Below are positions 11,967 through 22,452 of a stretch of DNA of 64,000 bases, piece after piece. Numbering within the stretch: position 1 is the first letter of the stretch; the number at the start of each line of letters is the position of its first letter. The translations under genes were made by a program, and so were the position numbers. The notes under the pieces were generated by a model, which had not been told where the DNA came from, did no database searches, and saw nothing but the letters and a program-made list of their open reading frames with translations. This stretch comes from Diphasiastrum complanatum (Eukaryota > Streptophyta > Lycopodiopsida > Lycopodiales > Lycopodiaceae), in NCBI GenBank assembly GCA_029204225.1, contig CM055093.1:19458041-19522040 (forward strand), given 5' to 3'.

Positions 11967-12057
11967 TCACTAATGAATAAAAAAGGGCCCAAGGCCTGCT
12001 TATGCATAAAGTAAATGTAAATGGATGCGGCGAATGTAATGAGCTGAGTCCATAACT
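11967..12057 (-). mobile_element. Internal fragment: 5' edge of a family B LTR inside B1
   Basis: About 91 bp identical in layout to the start of a family B LTR (GGGCCCAAGGCC ... GAGTCCATAACT) lie in the middle of the pol region, followed at 12058-12075 by an antisense polypurine tract. This marks the true 3' LTR border of the second pol copy and shows that B1 is a fusion of two element ends. Confidence 0.75.
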
Positions 12058-12104
12058 CTCCCTGGCACAAAAGAAAAAGACCCAACTGCCGAAAAGAAAC
12101 TGGA

Positions 12105-13900
12105 TCAAGTAGCAGCAAGCCCTGGTGCATCAACAGCTAGAACAACATCTGATGTAGAGGAATCAACAAGTGCAGCAAGAGCACGAGCCTGATCCGCAAG
12201 TGATGGTGTATGATAAAAGACATCAATAGGCTCCCATGTGGCCTCCTCAATAGGACGACCATCCCACTGGACCAAAAACTGAATCTGCTGGCGGCGTCGA
12301 CTATGGTATAGACGAACTTGTAATATGGCAGCAGGTAAAAATGGAAATAACTCTGGAGCAGTAGGAAACTCAGGATCACAAGGAGCGTCATCCTCAATAG
12401 CAGCACGTAATAAACTGACATGGAATACATCACAGGTGCGTGTGGAAGCAGGAAGCTGTAAGCGATATGTAACTGGACTAAGAACCTCCAAAATGCGATA
12501 AGGCCCATAATAACGTGGTGCAAGCTTCTCAGTAGAAGCATGGCCCTGGATAAAATGATGACGTGCAAACCGTAGGCGCAGATAAACCATATCTCCAAGC
12601 TGAAACTCAACATGGCGGCGGTGACGATTAACTGAGGTCTGATAACGCTGCTGAACATGCTGTAAATGAGAACTGGCCCGGGTAATAAGCTCTAGCAGAT
12701 TTAGCACGGGAGTACATATTACGAAGACAAAAAGGGCAGGTACGAATAAGTACAGCAAGCTCATATCAAAGAGAGGGCCAATAGAAATGGTCTTTGAGAT
12801 GAGCATAAGACTTCTGAAAACCAAAGTGACCCCCAACAGGAGAGGAATGAGCATCCGACAACAATTGGGAACGGATACCCAAGGAACTAGGAATACAAAG
12901 AGAATCATAATGATAAAGACGGTTGTCAACAATGGAGTAAACCTGATGAGGACGGGACGAAACAGGTGGGGCAGAACTATAAACATCACGAAAATCAAAA
13001 CATGTAAGGTATGCTGCAGGTAGATCATCAAACCATGGAGGAATAGTAGAAACGAGTGTATTCAACAAAGCTGGAAGATGAGATAATGCATCAGCAGCAG
13101 TGTTAGCACAACCAGGACGATACAATATGGAAAAATTAAATGACTGTAAAAACTGCAACCAACGAAATTGACGATCACTAAGGTCACGTTGAAAAAACAG
13201 ATAATGTAAGACTGGTGATCAGTAATAATGTCAAATGGAACTCGATACAGATAATGACGCCACTTCTTAAGAGCATAGATAATAGCAAGAAGCTCTTTCT
13301 CATGCATAGAATAACGTTGCTCATAAGAGCGAAGACGATGCAACTCATAGCAATAATACATTGTGACTGGCGAAGTAAAGCACCCAAACCAACATTACTA
13401 GCGTCAGTCTCAACAAGAAACTTCTGATCAAACTGTGGTAAACACATAACGGCAGCATCAACAACAGCACGACGAAGAGTATTAAACGTTGTCTGACAAT
13501 TAGGAGTCCACAGAAAAGTACTAGACTTCTTCAAAAGTGCATGAAGAGGAGCTGCGATAGTGGCAAAATGAGGAACTGGACGACGAAGGTGAGTGGCTAA
13601 CCCAAGAAACATACGAACATGATGATTATCAGTAGGTATAGGCCAATCCTGGATGGCCTGAACCTTATGAGGGTCCAGACGAATGTGACCATTACAAATA
13701 AGAAAACCAAGAAACTCGATCTCAGAAACAACAAAAGAACATTTAGACAACTTAGCAAATAACTGGTGGTGTACAAGTAACTAAAAAACCGAGGAAAGAT
13801 GGGCAACATGCTCAGCAAGAGATTGACTAAAAATAAGAATATCATCAAAATAAACCAAGACACAATGACCAAGAAGCGGACGTAAGACGTTATTCATCAC
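12105..13900 (-). pseudogene. B1 RT-RNase H-chromodomain, copy 2 (integrase core deleted)
   Basis: Minus strand. RT thumb and connection with SEIEFLGFLICNGHIRLDP (about 13720) and the MFLGLATHLRRP motif; RNase H with [14 protein letters not shown] (about 13410), [15 protein letters not shown] (about 13300) and a disrupted ITDHQS site; then, after a junction near 12705, the GPY linker and chromodomain ending at 12105. Most of the integrase (zinc finger to catalytic core) is missing between about 12770 and 12705. Frameshifts occur near 13340 and 13205. The chromodomain is close to copy 1 (10154-10864). Confidence 0.85.
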
Positions 13901-15406
13901 ATTCTGGAACGTAGGAGGGCCATTAGTAACACCAAAAGAAAGCACACGAAATTCATATAAACCAAGATGAGTACGGAAAGCAGTCTTATGTTCGTCAGAA
14001 GGTGAAGCACGGATCCGACTAGTGATATAACTGCTAATAAAAGAATGAGTGCTACCAGTATCAACTAAAGCAATATACTCTCGACCTGTAATACGCACAC
14101 GTAACCGAATGGAGCGAGGACCAGGACGCCCTGTCCAAGTAGCATAGGCAAGCTGAGCATGGCAAGTAGCATGAAGTAAATCAGGGGAAGGCTCAGAGGA
14201 TAAGTGAGGCTCATCAGAAATATGAATGTAGATATCGGAATCATCTGGAGTAGTGCCCTCGTGGTAAAAAACAGCAATAGTAGTAGGGAGAGGCTGGCGG
14301 CAATCACGGGCAAGATGGTCAGGACTCTTACAACGAAAGCAAAGACGCTTCTGCTGAAGATCAGCGAACTCTGCAGACGTGTAACGTCGGACAAAAGCAG
14401 GTCGAGGAGTCGGAGGACGAGGAGGCAAAGGGGCAATGGAGAGAGCTGGAACAAAAGGAGCCGGTGTAGGGGTGAACGTAGCGGGAAAAGATGAAGCAGA
14501 AGGACGGGGTCGGGAGAAGCGGGAAGGAAGGGTGTCAGAGTACTTATGCTGTAAAGTACTGGCAAGAGACATCGCCTCAACAAGTGTGGTAGGACGGAAG
14601 GAAGAAACATCATAAAGTAAAGCACCACGAAGCCCAGCAATGTAACGAGAAATAATCTCAGTGGCCTGTAGATCTGTGAAAAGATAAGAAAGCTCCATAA
14701 ACTGATCTGTATAAGAAGCAAGATCACTGGTCTGAGTGAGACTACGGAATGTATCACGTTGGCGGTCAAGCCACTGAGGATCAATCATAGCATGGCGGAG
14801 GTCACGGCGAAAAGTATGCCATACATGGAGCCCTTCCCGATCAGGATCAACTCTATAAACTCGCCACCACGTGGCGGCACGTCCATCTAAATGTAAAGCA
14901 GCCAACTGGATCTTCTGAGGATCAGTCTTGGCGTAAATCTGAAAATATGTGTCAAGCTTAGCAAACCAATTCTCTAATAAGTTCCCGTCGGAGGAACCGG
15001 AATGGGTAGCAAGCTGTACCCTATCACGAAAGTCTCAAGCAAAGTGTGGCTCAGGAAGGGGGGGACGAGGAAAGAAACCAGGAGGTGGGTTAAAGGGAAT
15101 GAACGGTCCACCACCAGGCTGACTAGCAGAAGATGGAAATCCAAATGGAGGGGGAGTCCCAAATGTAGGAAAAACAGGAGCTTTACCAGGACCATGAGGC
15201 TGTAAAGAATCAATATGTGACTGCATAGTAGCAAAGCCGGTCATAACTGAATCGAAGCGAAGAACAAGGCCAGAAAGGGTCTCATCCATGCGACGAAACT
15301 GATCGGATACGGTTTCCTGAGTAGTCTCACTCGGGGTAGGTGAATGTGCCATAATGATAGTGGAAGGAATAGACGAAAACTTGAGGGAGCGGACTCTTGT
15401 CGTCAC
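13781..15406 (-). pseudogene. B1 gag-protease fused in frame to the RT palm
   Basis: Gag begins near MAHSPTPSETT (about 15350) or an upstream ATG at 15406. A stop near 15037 interrupts it. The capsid part includes LDGRAATWW and GLRGALLYDVSSF; a knuckle [14 protein letters not shown] lies at about 14345-14300; the protease motif ALVDTGSTHSFIS at about 14075-14030. Right after the protease flap the frame passes directly to EHKTAFRTHLGLYEFRVLSF and YFDDILIFS, the RT palm with its catalytic Asp pair. The rest of the protease, the linker and the RT fingers are deleted in frame. A stop follows at about 13781. Confidence 0.85.
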
Positions 15407-16016
15407 CCCAAATTAGCCTATTACAACCAATATTATCACAACTGAAAAAAACAAACAGCAATGAACAATGGAGAAGCTGTAAAAATGCGTTGGATAGCCA
15501 GGGATACAATGTGAATTTGAAAGAGTAAACGGAGTCAGAATTCATGAAAATGTGGTGGAGAATGAGCGCGTGACAGCCTTTTGATAAGCTGTAAAAGATT
15601 GCTGGAATTGGAGAAAAAAAAAGGCAAAAGTGACAAGTTGGGAGTGCTGAGGCAGCGATTTACAGGTTGAAGAATTTTAGTTGTTTGGAATAGCAAATGA
15701 TGTCGGAATTGGGTAGTTTTTGGATGAGGATGGGTGTTGGACAGTCAGGGAACTAACTGTGGAAGATGGCTGCAAACTGGAAAAATATCAGACGAAAGTG
15801 ATAGGTCGGAAGGCAGGGACAGCGATGGAAAGGAAGAGGAGGAGTGCTGGGCAGCAAAGAAAAGAGGGGACAAAACAGGGGGAACGCTAGGCAGGAAGGA
15901 GTGGAAGGAGCAGCGATGGAACAGGGCTGTCAAAACGGTAATGGAGCTGTAGGAACAACAATGGAGGAGCAAGGCAAGGCAGCAAAGAAAAAATTCCAGA
16001 TTGTGCTCAGAAAAGT
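15407..16016 (-). other. B1 leader
   Basis: Untranslated leader between primer site and gag on the minus strand. The purine bias of the plus strand (GGAAGGAG-rich) reflects a pyrimidine-rich leader. No gene seen. Confidence 0.6.
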
Positions 16017-16028
16017 GCTCTGATACCA
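16017..16028 (-). promoter_or_regulatory. Primer-binding site of B1
   Basis: TGGTATCAGAGC on the minus strand, directly abutting the LTR end (…CGTAACT). It fixes the family B LTR border as AGTTACG/CATAACT. Confidence 0.85.
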
Positions 16029-16446
16029 AGTTACGAATAGAGCCACAGCTGATCTAGAATTAAGCTATGAAAGCATCACATAAGCAAAACTTAACCCTAG
16101 AAAGCAGGAAAGAGAGGGATTAAGGAGGCTAAAGAGAGAGATCAATATCATTAGCTGAATGACAAATGACACAGTTTCCCTACTTATAGCCAAGAGGAAG
16201 CCCTAAAAGGAAGCTTTCAGTGGCTAGGGCCCAACTGGGAGGGATAATAGTGCGCCCTCCAAGAAGGCCCCCACTCTCCAGTAATATGTCCAAATGGCCT
16301 AATAATGAATAATAAGGCCAAAGGCCAACCATATAGTCTAAATGTCACTACTGAATAAAAAAGGGCCCAAGGCCTGCTTATGCATAAAGTAAAGTAGCTG
16401 TAAATGTAAATGGACGCGGCGAATGTAATGAGCCGAGTCCATAACT
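16029..16446 (-). mobile_element. 5' LTR of B1
   Basis: 418-bp antisense LTR bounded by AGTTACG and CATAACT, with the primer site on its left and the CAATG duplication on its right. It is related to the family B LTRs at 18159-18608, 34229-34679, 39526-39977 and 58579-59038. Confidence 0.85.
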
Positions 16447-16732
16447 CAATGAGCATCTAAGTACTCTACCTGGATGTGACCAAATGCCACCAAACCCTAA
16501 GGTTAACCACTTACTAAATGTAGGGCACCCCCAAAAGTCAAGATAGGGCCCCTAAACAAAATTAGACCCCTAAGGACCCAAGAGTCAGTACATGACCAAA
16601 ATTGGGTCCAACTGAACTTAAGACAAACTTAAGATGGCCTAAATAACTAAATACCCATGGTTACACAAATCTCGACCTTTTGGGTCAAAGTAACCTATGG
16701 ATTAACTTCAACATAGTCATTTATTTCTAACA
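16447..16732 (-). mobile_element. copia-1 5' LTR, right part
   Basis: Resumes the copia-1 LTR after B1. It corresponds to 4284-4570 of the 3' LTR with few changes and ends in TTTCTAACA followed by the GCTTC target duplication. Confidence 0.85.
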
Positions 16733-17076
16733 GCTTCCTCAAAGGAGGGCGTCCTACTTCAACTACATCTCCGGACCATTTTTAGATCAAAGATCAAGCA
16801 ATTTACAGTTGATTTCAGGCCGTTTTTGTTGGGTTTTTGAAAAAATGGACAAAAACTCAAATTTTCCAAGGAGGAAAACTAGTAGAAGTATTCGGTCATT
16901 CTATTGAAAGCAGGGCCAGCATATGTATCTATCATTTCAGTTCTCATTTTTGCAATTACTTCTTTGTTTGTTCATACTTTTGAATACTTCTTTGTTGATT
17001 TTCAATTATTGTACATTTCCTAGTTTCTTTTGTGTTTGTTTCTTGCCATCTTTTCTCTAGTGTGCCCATCATTGAT
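16733..17076 (+). other. 5' leader of C1, right part
   Basis: Continuation of the C1 leader after copia-1, joining at GCTTC. It contains GAGGGCG motifs that match the C2 leader in reverse complement (about 45900). No gene. Confidence 0.65.
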
Positions 17077-18158
17077 GACCATGTCGACATTCCTCTTAGC
17101 CCTCCAGTTGCCCTCCAATCACCACCTGCTAGCCCTATCCCTAGCCCTGACCATAATATGGACAATATGGAGAAGACCATGGCAGAGATGTAAGCGATGC
17201 TTTCGACCGTGGCTGGAAGTTATGCGTCATCTTCCCAGTACGCTCCATCATATCCATATCCCTTTCTATCTCCTTCTATTGCACGTCTTGTGTTTCCTCC
17301 ACCCTATCCTGAAGATAAGGACATTAAGCCTACCCGCTTTGTTGGAAACCCTCCTCAGAGAACTATTGATATTGTAGATCAGTGGTTACATAAATGGGAA
17401 GAATACTTTGACCTGAAACGAGCCCCAACTGATGAAGGTTGGCGAGTCCAAAAAGTTGCTTATAATTTTACTAATTTTGCTGACAGATGATGGCGAAAGT
17501 TATTGAAGTCCAATCAGGCCCCTTCCACTTTGGTTGATTTCAAGCCATCTTTTAGAGCTCAATTTATTCCTCCACATAAGCATGTACGTGTGATGGATGC
17601 TTGGTTTTTGCATCGCCGGAGGCAATAAACAGTGCAGGAATATGCTAATAAGTACAGAGAGGTACTTATCAAGATACTAGAGGAGATTTCCGAGTGGCTT
17701 GTGGTTCACAAGTTTGTCTTTGGCCTTCGCAAAGAGTTGAGGCCTTCAGTTCTTAATGAAGGTTGCAAAACCTTGAAAGAGGCAATTGCAACAGCGCTCA
17801 ACTTTGAAGGTAATGTGCGCAACAAGGCTGAATCTGGAGTGGCAAGTTGGCCCTAGAAGAAGGGTTTGCGAAAGTTTGGCCAAGCTGGTCAAAAGGACTT
17901 TTTACAGAAGGATACTTTCCAGATGCAGCAGACTTTGAAGCGCAAGTCAGCATCTCCTATGGCTCGTCGTGTTTATGACAAGTCTCCCCTCATTCTAGAG
18001 CAAAAGGATAAGGCCAAGAAAGATGGATTATGTTTTTTCTGTCTTGGCAAGCATCTTTTCAAGGATTGGCCTCGACGCATGGGCAAGAAGCTCCATGCAT
18101 TACAATAGTGTCATTGGATGACTTGTTGGTAAGTGACGATGAGGACACTCGACGTGTC
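17077..18158 (+). pseudogene. C1 gag (Ty3/gypsy family C)
   Basis: Gag of the retrotransposon-gag fold with DQWLHKWEEYFDLKR and AQFIPPHKHVR, and an atypical knuckle of spacing CX2CX3HX4C (CFFCLGKHLFKDW, about 18030-18070), here with the last Cys changed to Trp. In-frame stops lie near 17189, 17489, 17626, 17854 and 18106. The best conserved part parallels the C3 gag on the minus strand at 57430-56527. The coding start is uncertain; the frame is open from PIIDDH at about 17080. It is interrupted at 18158 by a solo LTR. Confidence 0.85.
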
Positions 18159-18608
18159 AGTTATGAATGTAGCCACGGCTGATCTAGATTTAGTGTATGA
18201 AAGCATCACATAAGCAAGACTTAACCCTAGAAAGCAGGTGAGAGAAAGCTTAAAGAGACTAAAGAAGGAGATCATATCATAAGCCAAGTAACAAATGACA
18301 CAGAATCCCTACTTATAGCCAAGAGGAAGCCCTAAAAGGAAGCTTCCAGTGGCTAGGGCCAAACTGAGAGGGAAAATAGTGCGCCCTCCAAGAAGGCCCC
18401 CACTCTCAGTAATATGACCAAATAACCAATATAGTGAATCATAGGGCCCAAGGCCAATAATATGGTCTAAATGTCAATAATAGGGCCCAAGGCCAACCAT
18501 ATAGTCTAATGTCAAATAATGAATAAAAAAGGGCCCAAAGCCTGCCTATGCATAAAGTAAAGTAAATGTAAATGGACATGGTGAATGTGATGAGCCGAGT
18601 CCATAACT
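18159..18608 (-). mobile_element. Family B solo LTR with GTGTC target duplication
   Basis: 450-bp antisense LTR, ends AGTTATG and CATAACT, with no internal element. GTGTC flanks it at 18154-18158 and 18609-18613. The uninterrupted sequence can be seen in C3 (about 56605-56615, minus strand), confirming an insertion followed by LTR-LTR recombination. It splits C1 between gag and protease. Confidence 0.9.
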
Positions 18609-19045
18609 GTGTCATGACTATTTTGGTGTAGAAATTTGTTCCACAGGCACCAGTTTGCTTTTTGTCCACCAAGGAGCGTGAAGCCTATCAGTTTCCAGCT
18701 ACTGAGCTTATATGCATGAGGGAAATGCTGGAAGGTCATGACGTACTCATCTTGTTTGACACCGGTTCCTCACATAATATTGTTAATTCCCGTGTGGTGA
18801 AGAAGCTTCGCTTAGCTACTATTCCTTCTGATTACCGGTATGGTAAGGGAACAAAGGTTTGGGATGAGAGAGTCTCTCAAGCATCTTTGTCTGTTCAAAG
18901 ATATGCCAAGAAGTTGGACTTTGAGATCACCAAATTAGCTAAGTTTGATATTGTACTTGGTAAGCGATGGCATGCCCACTATAAATTTCCTTTTGCATGT
19001 ATATAAGTTTAGACATGAGGGTATGTCTCATGTCTTAAAGGGGGA
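18609..19045 (+). pseudogene. C1 aspartic protease
   Basis: Contains VLILFDTGSSHNIVNS (DTGS catalytic motif, about 18745-18790) and the FDIVLGKRWH block typical of gypsy proteases. Compared with the C3 copy it lacks a short segment between DYRY and GKG. The inverted copy at 33798-34228 lacks the same segment. A frame change near 18985 separates it from the RT frame. Confidence 0.85.
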
Positions 19046-19990
19046 GAGTCCATCAATTGAAGGTCCTCTTATTACCTCTATGCAAATAAAGAAAATGGAG
19101 TTCCAATATTTGTGGTTGTGTTATGTGAATGTTGATTCCAGTTTTGATTCTAATTTTAGTAGTAATCAAATAAGCACACTCACTAATGAACCACAAGCAA
19201 CTTCATTTACATTTGCATCCCCTAGTGCACATGCATTTTCATTACAGCCAAGATGTGACCCAGCAAATAATTTGGAGAAGTCCATCTGCGCTCAGTTTAA
19301 ACATTTGTTAATTAGTGACATGCTAGAGGGATTTTCACTTAGACGGAATGTAGAGCATCGTATCGAGCTCGTTCTAGGGGCAAGTCTAGTATGTAAGCCT
19401 CCTTATAGGATGAGCCTAAAAGAGAAAGAGGAATTTAGAAGGATGTTGGAGGAGTATCTCAAACTGGGGTGCGTCCGTCCTAGTTATTCACCCTTCGCCT
19501 CTCCTATTTTGCTTGTTAAGGAAAAGGATGGTAGTTTTCGGATGTGCGTTGATTATAGAGGATTGAATAAGATCACTATAAAGCACAAATATCCGATGCC
19601 TGGGATTGATGATCTATTAGATGCGTTGCAAGGTGCCACCTTTTTCAGTAAGATAGATCTCAAAAGTGGGTACCATCAAATACAGATTCGAGAAGAAGAC
19701 ATCCAGAAGATGGCCTTGCAAGCGCGTTTTGGGCATTATGAGTTTTTAGTTATGCCATTTGGGTTAACCAATGCACAGGCCACGTTTATGATGCTCATGA
19801 ACGATTTTTTGCATGACTATATGGGCAAGGTTGTCGTCAATTTTATTGATGATATATTGGTCTATAGTAAGGCGGTAGTGGAGCATGAGATTCATCTCCA
19901 GACCATATTTGGCAAGTTGCAAGCTTCTGTGTTGTATGCCAATGCTCAGAAGACTGAGTTGTGTGAGACTCATGTCGAGTATTTGTGACC
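19046..19990 (+). pseudogene. C1 reverse transcriptase
   Basis: Gypsy RT with [66 protein letters not shown] and the catalytic FIDDILVYSK (about 19840-19870). The palm is intact in this copy. The frame ends at 19986-19988, where the thumb region is joined to later sequence by a deletion. Confidence 0.9.
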
Positions 19991-20355
19991 CAGCCAAGGT
20001 GGAAGTGGTTAAAAATGGCCGAGGCCTGCATGGAAATTTGGTACAAGAAGGGTGCCAAATATCACGTGGCTGCTGCATCATCTTGGATATTGTATCAATT
20101 GTCTTTTGTGGTCATAGAGAATGACCTAATTGTTGAGATTGAACAGGCTCAACAGGAGGAACCTCATTGCCAGGAAGTGTTGAGAGAGGCAAGCCCTGGG
20201 CAAGTAGATTCTTAGGAGGAGAGCTCTAGTCTCTTTGCTCAAACTTACCTTAAGTATACCATAGAGGATGGTATAGTGAAAAGAAATAGCAAACTTCTAA
20301 TTCTAGCTTGTGGGGAGCTGTGTAAGAAGATTTCGTGTATGTCATGACAGCCCTA
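19991..20355 (+). pseudogene. C1 RT-connection and pre-integrase scraps
   Basis: Short recognisable pieces: DPAKVEVVK (RT connection), then about 20244-20300 YLKYTIEDGIVKRN, equivalent to the segment just before the integrase zinc finger in C2 and C3 (YLTYTVKDGMLMRNG). RNase H is gone. The element stops near 20355 within a GTCATGACAGCCCTAG stretch, where copia-2 sequence begins. Confidence 0.65.
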
Positions 20356-20429
20356 GTTAAAAAAAAAGGAAGTTTCCCATTATGTGACACATTGTTTGAA
20401 GTGTCTAATCATTAAAGTTGAAAGGATTA

Positions 20430-21204
20430 TAGACCCTAGTCCTTCGACGAACTTGTTGGCTTACTTCTTCAAGAAGAGCAAACAAGGATCAACTTTGGTG
20501 AACAAGAAGAACAAGCTTTCTTTGCAAAAGGCAAAGGCAAAGGCAAGTGGAAAGGGAAGCCTTCTTTCAAAACTTCCAAAAATGATCAAAAATCTAAGGA
20601 AGCTCAAGATCAAGGCTCCAAGAAGAAGGGTAAGTGCCACTATTGCAAGAAGTTTGGGCATCACATCAAAGAATGTAGGAAGAGGCTTGCAAAGGAAAAA
20701 GAGAAAGGTAACGATACAAGTACCGCAATCATTACTTTGGAACAACAATTTGGAAAGGAGGATAATCTTTTCAATAATGATTATGCTTTTGTCACTAATA
20801 ATCTCATCTCTCCTCAAGGCGAGATTTCTGCCAATTCAACTCTTGCAACAGAAAACAACTCATCTTCAGCTTTACAAGTTGCTGTTTTTTTATCTATTGA
20901 TTGGGTGATTGATAGCGGTGCCACACGCCATATGACTTATCACAAAGAAGTCTTCACAAAGCTTGTAAAAGTGCATGATGGAAGCAAAGTTCAAGGTGTT
21001 GATAACACCTCTCATCCTATCAAAGGTATTAGAGTGATCCCCATTATCTTACCCAATGGTGAGGAGAAGTACATTTGTAATGTACTTTATGTTCCAAAAA
21101 TAAAAAAGAATCTCATTTCGGTGTCTACAATTATGAACCAAGGATTGGTTGTGGAATTCAAAGAAGACAAATGTCTTATCAAAGACCCAAGAGATCTCTT
21201 ATGA
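20430..21204 (+). pseudogene. copia-2 gag C-terminus and protease
   Basis: Opens in mid-gag (SFDELVGLLLQEE, frame with breaks), then knuckle CHYCKKFGHHIKEC (about 20635-20680), an acidic linker, and protease WVIDSGATRHMTYHK (about 20903-20950). Downstream LPNGEEKYICNVLYVP and IKKNLISVSTIM are the usual copia post-protease blocks. It ends at a frameshift after CLIKDPRDLL. Confidence 0.9.
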
Positions 21205-22452
21205 TCATTGCTTCGGGAACATTACGTGGTGGATTGTTCCTTATGGATACCTATGAGCGAAGAGCTTCATCATCTTTTTGTCTTGTTGCATCAAGTTCAC
21301 ATTCTTTGAAGTTGGCTGAATTATGACATGCTAGGTTTGGACATCTCAACTTTGCTAGCTTGAAGATGTTGAAGAGATTCAATATGGTTGAAGACATTCC
21401 TAATATTGAGCATCCCGAAGGACATGTATGCGAAGGATGCATACTTGGAAAATTTCAAAAGCAAGCTTTTCCAATTGATGGAACTATTCGAGTTGATGGC
21501 AAATTTGAATTGGTTCATAGTGATGTATGTGGTCCAATGAGGACCGAATCCATTGGAAGGTGTAAATACTTTGTTACTTTTATTGATGAATCAGTTTGGG
21601 CACTCTTTGAAGATCTTACGTACCGACCGAGGAGGGGAATACATAAAGAATACGTTCGGTACTTATCTTCAAAGCAAAGGTATCCATCATCAAATGACAA
21701 CCCCTTACACACCTCAACAAAATGGTGTTGCCGAAAGAAAGAATCGCACTATCATGGAGATGGCTCAATGCATGCTCAAGGCAAAGGGCCTACCTCACAA
21801 GTTTTGGGCTAAAGCGGTTATAATGACGGCTTACATTAGTAATCGGTGTCCTACTAAAGCCTTGAAGGTATTAACTCCTTATGAAGTTTGGTATGGTAAG
21901 TAGCTTACTGTTTCTCACTTACGCATCTTTGGTTGCACGGCTTATGCTTTTATTTTCGATAAGCTAAGAACCAAGCTTGATGATAAAGGAGTTAAATGCA
22001 TATTTGTTGGCTATAGTAGTGAAAGCAAAGGCTATAGGTTGTTCAATATGGATACTAATAAAATCATAGTGAGTCGTGATGTTCTTTTTGATGAAAAGAC
22101 CTCCTATGATGTTGCGCCCGCTCATGTCATGAAAGGGGACTTCCCCCATGATGCATATGTTGAAATATTTCCAGATTTGGTTTTGCCATCTAATCATGAC
22201 GATAAGGGACTGCCATCAACTTCTAGTGGACAGCCCACTACTTCCTCAATTTTGCAGCTCATAGTTCATCAAGAAGAACCTATTTATGGTGAAGAGCAGC
22301 CTGTTGAAGACATTGGACAACAAGGTCCAAATTCGGAAAACATTGGACAGCAAGGTCCAAGTTCGGAACACTTTGGACAACAAAGTGTTGACAAAGGTAA
22401 GGCTGTTGGACAGCCCAAACCAGTCCCTAAATGGTTGTTGCAGACTTTGTAG
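21205..22452 (+). pseudogene. copia-2 integrase and linker
   Basis: GAG-pre-integrase zinc site (LDISTL… CEGCILGKF, about 21330-21450), integrase D1 region truncated by a deletion after YFVTFIDE (about 21590), D2 LRTDRGGEY in another frame (about 21615), and E in PQQNGVAERKN (about 21710-21745), then HKFWAKAV and the VFVGYS-like block. A TAG near 21901 interrupts the frame. The linker (22300-22400) has tandem GQQGPxSE-type repeats. Confidence 0.85.

Larger units (their letters stand above)
9777..16446 (-). mobile_element. Ty3/gypsy chromodomain element B1, nested in the copia-1 5' LTR
   Basis: Family B element, minus strand, 6.67 kb. Its ends are AGCTACG (left) and CATAACT (right). It is flanked by the 5-bp duplication CAATG at 9772-9776 and 16447-16451; the uninterrupted copia-1 3' LTR has a single CAATG at the same place. 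Order on the plus coordinate: 3' LTR remnant, integrase-chromodomain copy 1, an internal LTR piece, chromodomain copy 2, RNase H, RT, protease-gag, leader, primer site, 5' LTR (16029-16446). It is internally rearranged and deleted. Confidence 0.9.
4127..16732 (-). mobile_element. Ty1/copia element copia-1, itself split by nested gypsy B1
   Basis: Minus-strand copia element: 3' LTR (4127-4570), polypurine tract just right of it, pol and gag remnants (4608-8907), leader, primer site (9606-9617), and a 5' LTR split into 9618-9776 and 16447-16732. Its outer ends are flanked by GCTTC on both sides (4122-4126 and 16733-16737), the 5-bp target duplication. Removing it joins the two halves of the C1 leader without loss. 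B1 occupies 9777-16446. Confidence 0.9.

Noticed and set aside
14065-14784. 239-codon Leu-rich minus-strand frame
   Set aside because: Shifted-frame shadow of B1 gag. The real frame carries the knuckle and DTGS motif.
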